From contig JAIFAC010000049.1 in assembly GCA_026545765.1 (NCBI GenBank), positions 125,389 to 189,388 on the forward strand: a DNA stretch of 64,000 nucleotides. Direction: 5' to 3'. Below, one piece after another: positions 35,001-47,173 of the stretch (positions within the stretch are counted from its first letter, which is position 1; every line of letters starts with the position of its first letter). The position numbers were made by a program, and so were the translations under genes. The DNA comes from Plantago major (Eukaryota > Streptophyta > Magnoliopsida > Lamiales > Plantaginaceae). The notes under the pieces are model-generated. The model worked only from the letters and a program-made list of their open reading frames with translations. It had not been told where the DNA came from and made no database searches.

Positions 35001-37442
35001 GTTCGCTCTCATTCCAACAATGGAACCTTTCGACTAAAGAATCTCCCCAGAGGAATCCATTTCAATGAACTTCCTTGGGGTATTCTTTTGTCTTATTGGA
35101 ACGTAGGAGGAATTTTAGATAAATGATTAATGTCATTATCATTTAAAGCTTTTTGCCTTCGTGTGTTCCTTGGTGCTCCTCGTGGTGCTTTTAGATACCG
35201 CGATTGTCGAGTCGCTTTCAAAGAACATAGCTTCCTCGCTGATTTCTTCTAGCCCTGGCATTCAGAGTGGTCGCAACATGTTCTTTCTTCCACTTCTCAT
35301 GATTGCTATGCGCAATCCTGGCTTTCATCCATCGTTCTTGCTCTTGTTTATACTCACGAGCGAGTTGTTTCCTGCCGCTTTATAGCCAATGCCGCTTCGA
35401 GCACCTCGTGCTATCTCGAAGTTTTCTTCTCAACAACTTTGCTAGCCTCTGGAATGTCTTTCTTTCCAGAAAATGTGATATTGGAAAATTTGCCTGCTCC
35501 CGCAATTTTTCCATTCTGAGAGACATAGCACTGTGGGTGATTACACTTTTCGGTTATGTTTCTTTACGTAAACGCTCCCAAAAGTTTTCGACTTGTTTTT
35601 CCCACAAAGGTTTTGGCTGCAACTGCCTTTCCTTTGTCAACAACCTTTGTTTTTTTTACCAATGTTGTAGGTTATTTGAGAACCATCTTGCTGAGCACTA
35701 ACAAATGTTATTCTTTCGTCACTCTTATTTGTTTGTGTGTCCAAATTTAAGTCCTCCATTTTCAAGGATCTCTTAAATAAGAGTGTACTTCAAAGAATAG
35801 TGTCTCTAGATTCGCATAGGATTGAAAAGATAGTTCTTTCTTTTGAGTTCCTCATTTTCAAAAAGAAGATCTTTATTTTCCTTTTCGAGTATATCCATTG
35901 CCTTTTCTTCAGTGACTTCTCCGTCTCAGATATCTGTACTTTGAGAAATGCATTTTCAGCATCATTTTTCTCAGATATCTTGAGTAACTATGAATTTTCC
36001 TTCTCAAGAGAATACTTTTCTTCTTCAAAAATGTCGGCTCTAGCTCGGACCATTTGAAATTCTCTTTGTAAAGATCAAGTTCTTTCCGAGATATTCTAAA
36101 TCTCGGATTTCTTCCTCATCACTCTCATAATTTATGAATTGAGAAATGTTGGTTACCTCATCAGCCATTAGGCAAGGCTCAATGTTGGAGCAATCTGGAT
36201 AGATCTCCTCAGTAACCCCACATAATTCCCTTTTCTTTTGACCAAAGTCAACCAATTCATGAGTGATGCCACATAATTATGGAGAAGGTAGTTTGGAGTC
36301 ATCTGAGTCTTCTTCCTCGGATTCTGACTCAATATCAAGAGCAACCATTGATTTGAATCTTTTTCTTTCATCGTGAGCATAGCTCGCCTCTCTTGAAGTT
36401 TCTTCTATATTTCTTGTCACCTGTCTTTAGCTTATTGAAAACAAGGTAGTCTCTTTTAAAATGACCAGGTTTCTGACAATAGAAACAGATATTGTTGCCA
36501 ATTTCTGCTTCCTCAGTACTAGATGCTTGCTGAGCTAGCTTGTTCAGCGAGCTTGACAGCTGCATATTTTTGTACTAGTGATAGTTTGAGCCTAGATGCT
36601 TTTTCAACTTCTCTTTGGTTTTTCTTCTCACAATCTCCCGACTGACATATTTTCTCATTTGCTTCACAGCAAGCAAGAGCATCTTCCTACCATTTCTTTG
36701 GTATACTTCTTTTTAGAAGTACCTTGTGTTACTAAAGTAACATTGTGAACTTTCTCAACAATCATTTGTTCTCTTTGAGTAGTTTCATAGTTGACAATAG
36801 CTAAGTGGGAAAAGAGTTCTACTGGAGTGATATTTGGCATTCCTTTGTTGAAATAAAAGTACTGAGTATGTTTCCAGTTTTGATTTAAGCATCTCACGAT
36901 AGTCTTGACCTTTTCAGAGTTAGAGTATCTCTCACTTTCACCAAGTGCAGCCATTTCACTCATCAATGTTGTGAACCGGAAATTTAGTTCTTCAAGAGTC
37001 TCTATGGGACCTTGTTTAAAGTTTTGGAATTTGAGCTTCAAAACTTCGAACTTATTTTCCTTTGTTTTCTCAGTGCCAGCACAAATTTCTTCAATCAGTT
37101 GCCAGGCCACTTTCGCCGTTTTTGCACCTCATAGTTTACATTGTATGTGCTCTGGAGTGGAACGTATATGATGATATTGTGAGCCCCGACCATCCAATTT
37201 CTCTTGGCATCTTCCGGCTGTCCAGCTCTCTGGCTAATAAAAACTTGACCAAGAGGGTCTTCCACCGTCGACGTACCTATTTGTGAGGAACCAACACATG
37301 GTTCTTCATCAGTGGGAACTCTGTCTCTACCATTAGAAACCTCCATGACCTGCTTGAGTTGTTGAATGACTATGGGGCCATTCTTTATCACTTCGATCAT
37401 TTCACACGATGGCTTCTGTGGAGCATCATGTTGTTCTTCCAT
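35001..37442 (-). pseudogene. copia gag
   Basis: The start is ATG 37440-37442 (MEEQHDAPQKPSCEMIEVIK). The UBN2-like capsid part reads AWQLIEEICAGTEKTKENKF and FRFTTLMSEMAALGESERYS in frame 37110-36664. The zinc knuckle CFYCQKPGHFKRDY (36,568-36,368 frame) has Tyr where the last Cys of CX2CX4HX4C is expected. Farther on, to about 35,000, a coiled-coil-like stretch (EKYSLEKENS) and a Lys-rich linker appear in several frames. Stops and frameshifts throughout. Confidence 0.85.
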
Positions 37443-37593
37443 TTCTCATAGTTCTCGGCTTGTGAATTGCAAATAATACTTAAAGACATCCTGTAGCAAA
37501 CACACTATATAGACAAATCAAGTGTAGGTGAAAAGCAGTTAGTGGGCACTTATCTAGGATCTAGGTTCAGTGCAGAAGTCTTGGGAACCTCCT

Positions 37594-37605
37594 GCTCTGA
37601 TACCA
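37594..37605 (-). other. Primer-binding site of copia (initiator tRNA-Met type)
   Basis: On the minus strand TGGTATCAGAGC follows the 5' LTR by two bases. This is the standard plant copia site complementary to the 3' end of initiator tRNA-Met. The leader to the gag ATG (37,443-37,593) is non-coding. Confidence 0.92.
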
Positions 37606-37607
37606 CT

Positions 37608-39183
37608 TGTTAGTCCAGATAACGACAAAGGAAAAGACTTGGGGGGGTGGGGTAAATAGTCTTTTACAACTTTTGCCGATAAACACAATTTCTTAGATAT
37701 CTGTGAAGATATCTGATACTTAATTTTAGAGAGCGGAAGACTTTTCTGTGATAAGTGTGCTCAGCAAGATATAATGTGTTTAAATACTTAGCATGACAAA
37801 GAGAACGATAAGTAAATTGTCAAAGTAAATAACACGCCTTTTATAGTGGTATCCAAGGTGGCGAATCCTTCAACTAATCCACTTCGCCTGCTGCACTGAA
37901 TCCACTAAGATGTATAATCGAGTTCACATTACAAATAACTTCTCGATTCCTAAATACACCAGTTCCCAACCAAGTGTTCCCTCGAGTTATTCCCTGGCCC
38001 CAAATAAGCACTTCCTATACTCAGAAACCTTTGAGTTGTTCCTTAGTTTCCCAAACTAAGTACTTACTATGCTCAGTAACCTTGGAGTTATTCCTTAGTT
38101 TCCCAAACTAAGTACTTTCTGTACTCCACGCCGTTTAAGGTGTTGGTTATGTTGGTTTGTCAGGTGAGTAGTCTTACTAACTTTTTAGTTATTTAGGAAT
38201 ACTCTATAGAACAAGAATCACATAACAAACTTCACAATGTGTGGTGATATGTTCTTTACTGACCCAAGTCTATGTTAAATGTTGTGGAGAATGAAACTCA
38301 GATACTTGATCTTTTGATTCAACTTCTTCACAAATAGCAATGCTTGTTAAGGATCAGGACACTTAGAAATTTCGTGCAACTTAGAATTCAAGAGATTAGT
38401 AGCAACTGTAAGCTAAAGATAAGTAGGTTGAAGGCTTGTATGCTTGAATGAATAAGTTCGTTCTGTGTATTCAGTGTGTGTGTATTTCAAGCATTCGAAG
38501 TGATGATATTTATAGTTGAATTTGAAGCCGTTTGAACAGTATCCGTTAGGCTCAATTCAAATTCCAACTATTGATATCTCAGAATAGTAATCAGAAGACG
38601 TTGTCTCTTTCGTAGATTTCCTTTGTTCGTATGTCTCGTCTGCATGATTTATCAGATTGTATCGTTTTGTCCTCAGTTAATGGAACTATGCACGCTTTCT
38701 GAAGCATTGCATGTCCCTTTCCAAAGACCTTCACATCTCCAAATACATGTTGAAACATTGTTTCCCAAAAATATAGTTTTATCGAAGGTATCTAAGTGTA
38801 GGTTTCTGTGGACACTTTTCCTCGCTCGAAACCTTGTGTTCTCGTGACATCTTTTGCAAAACTTGTGTATTGAAAACACTTGTTTCATTAAGATATCCGG
38901 ACATAGGTATCCGATGAGACCAATTTCCTTCGCCTTTAGCAATCTTGTGCGCTTCAAGTCTTCAAATTTGTTGAACTCTCCCATCGGATGCCTTCTTCTT
39001 CGTCTTCTTCAAAGATATAAAATTACATTCGAGACCTAACATCCTATACAAGATTTGCTAGACTAACATACTTAGTGATTTTCCTCTTTACGTTGTTCAA
39101 GTGAACCAAGAGTACTAATCACCTTTCTGAGCTAAGATAAGTCATTAGGTTGCTGATCAAAATCTAAACAACTATTCCTAACA
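37608..39183 (-). repeat. copia 5' LTR (minus copy)
   Basis: This 1,576-bp repeat on the minus strand starts TGTTAGGAATAG and ends CTAACA, next to the primer-binding site. It pairs with the LTR at 29,075-30,637 in inverted orientation and carries the same internal tandem repeats at about 38,000-38,130. The sequence right after its outer end is AAAAC. Confidence 0.92.
38505..38515 (-). promoter_or_regulatory. TATA box of the copia 5' LTR
   Basis: CTATAAATATC on the minus strand lies near the middle of the LTR, a suitable place for the U3/R boundary. In the other LTR the equivalent site appears mutated. Confidence 0.5.
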
Positions 39184-39331
39184 AAAACCAAGCGCCAATT
39201 ATGTCTCAATGTCAAAGTGTCAATGTGGAGTTTTTTCTAAGAACTAGGTTAAAAGAAAAGTATGAGAAAAACCCAATTCTAAGCTAATAAGGAAAAATAG
39301 AAATCTATCTCAAGGCCTCACGGCCATGTAG

Positions 39332-41286
39332 CCTTCTTTATCGAAATGTATATATCCTCAGATAATCTCACAACAAGTAGCAAAATACTCCGCCGCGGAA
39401 AGCTTCGATATTCAAAACAAGGGCTTCATTCACAAAATCTCACCGGAGTCCGTGGAAATTCTTATTCCGGATGAGTCGCACGCCTTCTATAATCCACCGT
39501 CCGGATACATGTGCGTGCATGAGATAAGTCTGCACTATGGATGGCGTTTTCCTGCGTCGTCCGAGTTGATGGAGATCTTGAATGACATAGGGTTGAGTCC
39601 GCACCAAATCATCCCCAACTCCCTCGGGAACTTGATGTGCTTCGGGGTGATGTGTAAATACAAGGGCATCCCGGTTACTTTCAACAACTTTCGAAAATTG
39701 TTTAGTGTAAATTTAAGTAATAGGAACGGATTATTTTATACGCTGGTCTATCGCCAAGCGTACACATTTTTTGTGGACCACCGTTCTTCTTTGGGGATCA
39801 ACTGGTGGAAGAGATACATCTTCGTCCGGCCCGCTCTAAAACAAGGTCAGTCTGAGGCGGAGTAGGTTCAGTGGCGCTTTGACAGGAAGTTCTTCCGAGG
39901 TAGATTGCCGGATTGGAAGCCTCCGGCTCGGAATGTCCCCATGTGGATGCAGTCTCTCCACAGAAGTCAAGACCCGGAGAAGTATTTTTTCCGGGTCTTA
40001 ATCTGCCAACCTCTTCCCTACCTCATTGTCTTTTCGGTGCCAAGCTTTTGCGATAGGAAGGAGGATTTGAGTAAGTTCTCATTCGGTCACATATTTATCG
40101 TATCCGAGTCGGTTATTGCTTTATTGACCCTTTTGTTGTTTGCAAAAGATTTGTTTTGCAATAACTTTTTGTTCTTCGGATGCGCAGATTTTTTGTTCGA
40201 GTATATCATGTTGACCATGCGTGAGTTGAAGCGAAAGAAAAATGCCGCCCAAAGGATGGAGATGGAGGAGGGCACTTGGACCCAAATAATCAAGACGTCC
40301 ACCGTGCTTCCTATGGATGAGCCGAGGAATGCGGCCACTTTCCGAGTGGAGGAGACTCGGAGGGATACGGCGGGTGAGGAGGCTCAAGCGATGCCCACCC
40401 TGGATAAGGGCAAGGTGGCAGGCTCGAAGGGGGCGAAGAAACCTTCGAGGGCAATGTCCCGGGACCCTCCTGCCAGTTGTTCGAGTGCTGCAGTCGGGCA
40501 GAAATGCCCTTCCAAAAGTCCGATCCCTCATGCCAAGAAAGGCAACGGGAAAATGAGTGGTGAGTCGACATGGACGCGAGGTGGCTCGGATGGTCGCAGC
40601 CCGAGTCGACCAGATTGTGGAGCTATCTGCAATTCACTTGAAGGTATGTGTTAATCGAACCATGGTCTTTCTTGTTGCCATAAAACATTATATCTGTTTT
40701 TCGACTCAGAACTCTCATGGATTTTATATATTGGATATCGTAGCTCACTGCCGCTATTCAAGCGTGCTCCGTGATGGCGGGTCGGAGGGCCACAATGGAG
40801 GAGGACCTGGCCAAGGCCGAGGCTGCCCGAGATGGAGACGCCCAAGGTGGCGCTTGTCCGAAGGTCAAGAAGGCCATTGCGAAGGAAGGAGTCCGAGGCG
40901 AGGTCAAGCTTAAGAGTGCCATCCTGCCTCGAGAAGGATCTCAAGGTGCACTAAGAGAGTATGGACGAGTACGCAGTGTCTCGACCTTTAAGGACATGAT
41001 GCTCAAGAGTTGCACCGGTCCATTAATGCGGCCCAAGATTGGTCCTTCATTTCTATATATACCTCGATTGTATGGCTTTTGCCGATCATTCCATCCCTTT
41101 CATTGTAGATGATTCGGATCCTCGGGTCCCACATACCAACGAGTAGGTTGATTCCACCGCTCGCGGATCCGCTTCAGGTTCTTCGACGTCCAAGATCCTT
41201 CGCCGATCATGCCGGACGATGAGATCGAGTCAATCGGAAGTAATCTTCCTCGTATCACCATGCTATTATTCTTTCTCCGCCTATAG
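39332..41286 (+). pseudogene. Antisense extra ORF, 'putative gypsy type transposon' (Transposase_28-like) protein
   Basis: The open frame starts after a stop at 39,331; the first ATG in the conserved part is 39,452. It reads YMCVHEISLHYGWRFPASSE and FRKLFSVNLSNRNGLFYT, then WWKRYIFVRPA, typical of the plant family annotated as putative gypsy-type transposon. A TAG at 39863-39865 is an in-frame nonsense codon. Two apparent introns occur: 40,071-40,187 (GTAAGT..GCGCAG) and 40,644-40,743 (GTATGT..CGTAG). Exon 3 reads LTAAIQACSVMAGRRATMEE, an Ala/Glu/Lys-rich coiled coil. A frameshift near 40,530-40,570 also breaks it. It is transcribed opposite to pol. It is GC-richer than its surroundings. Family assignment is from memory. 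Confidence 0.75.
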
Positions 41287-42319
41287 TGTATCAACAACTT
41301 AAGCCCTTAAGCTGGACTAGCTCGCTAGTTCGTGGATTACCAAACACTTTATACTTCGGAGAGTCAAATCCTAAGTTGTTTCGCCTTCCACCATTTACCA
41401 TTTTCTTGTAAAGCGGACGGCACGAACGTAAAGTGGTTGTGGTGGAAGATGCGGATGGTCTGAGAAGGCCCTTTGACTACATCTCCGTACCAAAGATACT
41501 CGGTTCGGATTCAAACTTATCCTTTGTTCAGAGGTCAGGACATGCTATTCGGAAATTAACTGCCTTAAGATGTCTGGTTGCTATTGTACCCGGACTGTCT
41601 TATGTTGGTTCGGTCGCATCAGTCACTTGTTTCCAGTAACTGGGGTTCCCGTGGGGGTTTCCTCGAGCTACCGGGAAGAAGTGACCGATGCCGTTGTACC
41701 ACCGTAGCTCGGTTCGAGAACCAACTCCGCTTCTCCGCCACTTTGCTTCGAACGCATGTGATCGTTTTAACGGAAGGATTCATGGTTCGGACGTCAAAGC
41801 TGTTCCTTAAAAAGGATTGCTTCCACCAAGAATTAGCTCCGGAAGGATGCTAAATCTATTCCGCTCGGAAGCTCAGGCTCGGAATGAAGACGACTAGCAT
41901 GTTCTGGATATTGGATAGTCCGCAAGGAACTGCATATTTGTGTTGTAAAGAATGATATGGACTTTCCTTTTGCTTTTATGTGACTCGGACGGGTAGGTCC
42001 GAACTTTGTAATTTGTACTTTTTGAGAAATACAAAATCACTTTTCTGAGTGTTGCAATTTCTATCTTCAGCTTGTCCCGTTACTTCGCCCGAACTAGCTG
42101 TGTAAGTTTATCCTCTCGAAAAGTTTGTCAGGCATCTGTTACGCATTTGGCTCGGATCTTCTTGAAGGGTCCGAGGCAGTGTGTTTTGTTTGAATATAGC
42201 ACATTTGCAAAAAAGTTGTATTGATTTGACGGAAATTCAAGTACAACTGGTGGGCTTCGAGGCCGGGAAAAGAAAACGACAAAAACATAGCGACTGGCGT
42301 AGTATGCTTCAGGGAAGTA
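41287..42319. other. 3' region of the Tat element
   Basis: No coherent frame is seen here. It lies between the end of the antisense ORF and the pol end. The plus-strand ORFs at 41,433-41,853 look like shadow or UTR sequence of the antisense gene. A tail-like AATACAAAATCAC region near 42,030 could be the 3' end of that gene. Confidence 0.4.
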
Positions 42320-42512
42320 ACTCTAGGAATAGAACTTTTGTAGGTTCTTAGCATTCCATGTTCTCTTCAGGGCTCTTCCTTGATCATCTTCTAGCTCCAA
42401 ACTTCCATTGACTCTAGCCCCAATGACCTTGTAAGGTCCTTCTCATTTGGGCTTGAGTTTTCCAACATTGCTTAGGATGTCAACTCTTCAGAGGACTAAG
42501 TCTTCAATTCGC
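42320..42512 (-). pseudogene. Tat integrase C-terminus (separated piece)
   Basis: On the minus strand the text IEDLVLRRVDILSNVGKLKP and EGPYKVIGARVNG and GRALKRTWNAKNL is the chromodomain-free C-terminal end of a Tat-type integrase, in broken frames. It continues the integrase at 48,560-49,400, from which the nested element separates it. Confidence 0.8.
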
Positions 42513-43923
42513 TGATTTGCTCAAACTATTACTTAGAAAACAAGTAGTAAGCAGTTGTTGTAGACAGACAATGCTAACCACAGGATCGTTCGCTAAGGAA
42601 CCAATTAAGCTACCACAACGGTTTGAAAGCAAAGAGTTACTTGTGAAAATAGATTGAATTGTAAGATGGTTGTTTCTAAAAACTAAAATAAGATAAAGCA
42701 AATAAAGATTTTTAACAATGAGAGAAGATGAACACAGTAGTAATGATCAAGTAATGCTAATTCGTTCTAGGGCAATCATTCATATTTGTCACACGGTCAT
42801 GCATGTAAATCAATCAATCCAATTCAACCAATCGTTACTTGAATATTTCAAACTAGAGTAATCGTGGGTTGTCAATCCACGATCCTTAACCGAAAATGAT
42901 TTTGAAAGTCTTGAACTAGCTTATTTGATTGAAGGTTTTACGAAGATTTTGAACTAGACAAACCTATATGAGTGAATCCAAACCCCTAGAAACGAATATA
43001 CAATACTATCACATAACTACCATGTTCGGAGTGGTTTAGCTACTCATGATAGAAACAAGGATCAAAGAATTCAAGATATTGCTCATGTTAAACATAAACA
43101 GAATTATAATCGCATGCAAGCTCATACAATTTGACAACAAAAACAAGAACGAATTGTAAAGAGATAAACAATAGAGAATTACAACAATAATCAGGAATCT
43201 GATATCAATCCTTCAATCAAAGATAAAACCAAACTCCAATGTGTTTCAACGTCAAGAATAATGTCTAGGAGCCTCTTTTTCTATGAAAAAATTAAGTATA
43301 TGAAGTTATGGCAAAGGAAGACCTAATTCTAACCTAAAAAGGAGTTTTTCTGCTGAATCTGTGAAATTTTATCGCAAATCTCGCCGAATCTCGCCGCGGC
43401 GGGCAAAATAGCTCACCCCGGCGAGACACTGTTTAGGCTCCCAAATTGCTCTCATAAAATCTCGCCGCGGCGAGAATGTCATTCGCCAAGGCGAGCTTAA
43501 AACCTCTGTAACGTTTTTCACACACAGAATTTGCCAATGCTTACAAAACGAAAACTGTAGCTCTTTGAATTATATTTCCGTGGCCACCGACCTCAGGTCA
43601 ATCGAAAATGATATGAGAGAGTTATGGCCAAATGGCTAGACCGCTCAGAAACTTCACTTTTGCAAGCTTAGCTAAACGGCTTTCAAATCTTCGTCCTAAC
43701 TCCGAATGCACTTCCGCTGCTTAGTTACTCTATATTTAATGATCTAGAACCAAAGTTTTCACTCCGATTTTCACCTTCGGACCAAATAACACAAAAAATC
43801 CTACAAAATACAAACAAAGTACCAAAGCATAAAAACGTACAAAAACACTATAAAACTAAGGTCAAAGACTAACAAAAGACCGCTAAAAAGGACCAAATGA
43901 GACGTTAGAATATTGTCTCATCA
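42513..43923 (-). repeat. LTR of nested element (3' LTR)
   Basis: 1,411 bp with TGAT..ATCA ends in plus orientation. It is highly similar to 47,174-48,559, with scattered substitutions and small indels. It includes GC-rich patches of the form CTCGCCGCGGCGAG (about 43,375-43,500). Confidence 0.9.
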
Positions 43924-43936
43924 AACTCCCCAAACC
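43924..43936 (-). other. Polypurine tract of nested element
   Basis: On the minus strand GGTTTGGGGAGTT directly precedes the 3' LTR, after CTCGAGGACGAGCAAAG. This combination is characteristic of Athila-type gypsy tails. Confidence 0.75.
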
Positions 43937-45550
43937 GAATCTTTGCTCGTCCTCGAGCAAACACACAACAAAATAAAAACAACTAGACTCTAGACAACGA
44001 CACACAAGAAAATATCAACGAGTCTGACTTCCAAGTGACCGAACTCTACCATTGTAAGCGTTAGGTTCACAAGATGCAAAAGGTTTGCACTCAACCAACC
44101 TTGACTGAAATAGTGCACAAAAATTCCTGTAAGAGAGTTTCTCAAGTAAATAGCACTTAAGTCTAACTCTCCAATCCCTCACAAGAAAATGCTACACATC
44201 TCTCTCTCACACTCTGGAAGTGTCCAGTTGGTTAATCACTCAAGGAACAATAAGAGAAAATGAAGGTGACTTTCGTCACAAAGGTGCCATAAATACCTCA
44301 TGCAATGTACTCAATCAGTTAAGTCGGAAGGGGCTTTTCCTTGCGCAAAGCAACTTGTCGGAGCATACAACCAAACTTCTATATCACCACATATTTGCAT
44401 ACAATAAATTAGATTCTAATCAATTTGGCCACTATGCACTCTTTTAGTCTCACTTTTTTTGTAGTGTCTGTTTTACCGAAGTCCGCACTTTTGTGCGTGT
44501 CAGTTTGGTATACGTGCCATCAACCCTCACGGTCATATGGCTTTTTTGGACCACGTCGGTATACAGGTAGTATCTGAAACACACCTAACACAACTACAGT
44601 GGTGACAAGCACCACAGATACACTCCGAGACGAATCAACTAATCAGGGGAAGTAATAAATATTACAAAAATGAATAACAAACATGTCAACACAGCAGATT
44701 TCTTCTCCCCAAACCGGTTCTTCGCAATGTACTGGCTTTTGCTAAAATGAAACATGAAGAGCATGTCGTTCGTCATACTTAACTTAACTGAGTACACATG
44801 AGAATTAAAAGGCGCAAACAAGAGGGTTTGCACTTCCCGAAAGGATCACACAAGCGCCGGTATAATATTTTTTTCATCGGCTTAAAGTTTCTCACCGGCT
44901 TTTTGGACTAAAGAGTTAAACAGACTTGCTATTTACATGAGAAACAAACTGATGGGGTTTTAAATCCACTATACCACCTCAGTTAAGTATCATGCAAAAC
45001 ATAAGCAGCAAGCAAATTTAACAATCACAATAGAAGCTTTCATAACTTGGAGAAACAACTCACGAAAGACTCTAGAGGGTAAAAGAAAAAATGACCGGAA
45101 AAGAAAAATGACCAAAACAAACATAAAGTAAAGGACGAAATACTCTAGAGACTCAGGTAATAGAGAAAATGCAGACAAGACACTAGAGAGCACATTTCCC
45201 CCTCCCCAAACCTAAACTCAAGCATGTCCTCAAGCGAGAGTGAAAAGAAAAGAAAATGGGATCAAGGGCTTGCTTGTGTGTACCTTTACAAATATGTACA
45301 AGACTCTTCCGTCACAATGTGTACTCAAAGTTCTTGGTTCTTCCTCATTGCAATTTCTTTTCTTCCTGTTGATAAGTATGTATATATAGGGGTCCAGCAG
45401 TACTCCTATGAATTTCCCGCTATCAACTCATGTAAATGTAATATAATGGAGCGTAATAGGCTTTAAGTTCACGCGGCTTGCCTCGCACCTCGATCAGCAG
45501 TTCTGCATGTAAATTCACCACCATGAGAGTCGAGTGGATGAAGGGTCGCC
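43937..45550. other. Non-coding internal region of nested element
   Basis: No coherent coding frame is seen. Two further polypurine-like blocks with CTCCCCAAACC occur at about 44,705 and 45,200, suggesting partial duplications of the element's tail. RT and integrase, expected here in a complete element, are absent. Confidence 0.6.
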
Positions 45551-45937
45551 CTAGAAGTAACGTATCTTTTCCATTTCCTTCCCTTTCACCCTCGGCGATT
45601 CCACTACCACAAAATTCTTCATCCCCGTTACACCATCCAGCTTAACCAGAACATCTTCCACAATCCCCATGCATCTGCTTCGGTTCCGCCAAAGAAGAGT
45701 CATAGCATTTCCGCTCAAACTCTTTAAGCCTAACTCTTCATAGGTGTCAAAAGTCATCAAATTGCAACTAGCACCAGTGTCGACTATTCCGGTAACCTGA
45801 GCTGAACACCCAATGCCTACCAATAGATCAAAACTATCGGAGTCGCTTATACTCTTTTCTGCCTTAGGAATTATTATGGTGGGGGGGTCGGTTTCAGCAG
45901 TTTCTTGCTCCGCATTCGCCTCCTCTTCTGGAATCAA
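45551..45937 (-). pseudogene. Gypsy protease of nested element
   Basis: The frame contains VDTGASCNLMTFDTYEELGL, with an intact DTGA active site, and GIVEDVLVKLDGVTGMKNF, the typical Athila-lineage protease context. It is bounded by frame breaks on both sides. Retropepsin would process the gag polyprotein in virus-like particles. Confidence 0.85.
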
Positions 45938-46559
45938 GGAACTCGGTTCCTCGACTTCATCCTCGTCGATTCAACAAGGCAACATCTTCACCGCTTCACC
46001 GTCAAGACATCGTCACTTGAACTGTTGTTGGAGTTCGCTCATCCGATGCGTAGTTCTCAACCTCATTAGTACAGTGGCAACAATGCATTTAACCTTCCTC
46101 GTTCTTCAAAATTTATCTCAACCGCCAGACTCTAATGTTTTCTGGGTCATTGGGGTCTACCTTTCTCCATGAGTCGTAATTTTCCAACCAAGTCATCCAA
46201 TATCTGCTCCATTTCTTTGCGATTGCTCGACATCATTCACGAACCTCCGTTATTTTTTTCCTGAATTTTTGTACCTCAAACCAAGGCCTCTCGACCTCTC
46301 CATACGGCTCTGATTTCTTTTTCTAGCTCAAGAATACACGGCTCGAGTCTCTTCCATTGCTCTAGTCGCCACTCTCCTAGCCTTATTTCTTGCCCCTTAA
46401 GTCAGGATACTGCTAGCTTCTCGAAGACACTATTAAGTTCATCAGCAGACGCTTCTAGGGAGGAGTGTTTACAGCTCACATCGACCATGTTTTGATACCC
46501 CTAATCCAGACCTTCATAAAAGCGGATGCATAAGCTCATATCGCTCATCCTGTGGTGAG

Positions 46560-46972
46560 GGTATCGGGTCAATAATCGCAAAAATGGTCCCGAGCTTCAT
46601 AGAAGGTCTCATCATGCATCTCGAAACTGCATTATCCGGGCACGGTTGCTGCGCTTTCTGGGGTAGAATTTATTCAGAATGCCCCAGAGCGAATCCTAAG
46701 TCAAGGAGAACCCTCAGGTTGGTTTAACAGCCAACTCCTTGCCTTGTCCTGCATACAGATCGGAAATACCTTCTTCCTTATCTCCTCACAAGAATCGCCA
46801 CCTGCTCGATCGCCAATGGAATCCCTGAAATCAGTTGTTCGAATTCCTCGACGAACCTTATCACATCTTCATCTGCCATTCCGCAGAATTTTTGGAGATT
46901 GTGGAGGTGGTGAGCCTCGAGTTCAAAATTCTCGGCCTCATTAGATAGAATAATTGTCGCTTTCAAATTCTA
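46560..46972 (-). pseudogene. Gypsy gag remnant of nested element
   Basis: Minus-strand frames read ELEAHHLHNLQKFCGMADED and VIRFVEEFEQLISGIPLAIE, then a broken WLLNQPEG-like part near 46,690, characteristic of Athila-type gag. The segment 45,938-46,559 between it and the protease contains only short broken frames. Confidence 0.75.
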
Positions 46973-47153
46973 ACCACACCAGTCGCAAGTAAGCTCCATA
47001 GGTAAGTCGAGCCATCGAATTTCCTTTTGACAAACCGTTGTTAATTCTACACAACTTGAAAGCCTCAAATATTCTTAGTTTCATAGTGCACTAAACTTCG
47101 GTTGAAAACAAACAAATAACAAATCACTCTCAAACGCCACAAGAGGAATTGGT

Positions 47154-47170
47154 TCCCGGCAATGCGCCAA
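47154..47170 (-). other. Primer-binding site of nested element
   Basis: Minus strand TTGGCGCATTGCCGGGA stands three bases inside the 5' LTR end. Athila-type elements use a TGGCGCCGTTGCCGGGG-type site; two changes are seen here. Confidence 0.8.
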
Positions 47171-47173
47171 ATT

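Larger units (their letters stand above)
30638..39183 (-). mobile_element. Ty1/copia retrotransposon, minus copy, 3'-truncated in window
   Basis: Reading on the minus strand: 5' LTR, tRNA-iMet-type primer site, gag with zinc knuckle, protease, integrase, reverse transcriptase, RNase H, and the start of the extra ORF, in standard copia order. At 30,638 it is interrupted by the 3' LTR of the plus copy. Its remaining 3' part would lie to the left of the plus element, outside the window, if the plus copy inserted into it. All coding parts are broken. Confidence 0.9.

Noticed and set aside
39184-39331. 3' LTR of the Tat element
   Set aside because: The stretch shows no resemblance to 54,451-55,324. 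It looks more like short unrelated repeat sequence, so no 3' LTR is claimed.
40121-40571. Minus-strand Pro/Ser-rich ORFs
   Set aside because: They are shadows of the GC-rich antisense Tat ORF, which has family-like text and splice sites on the plus strand.
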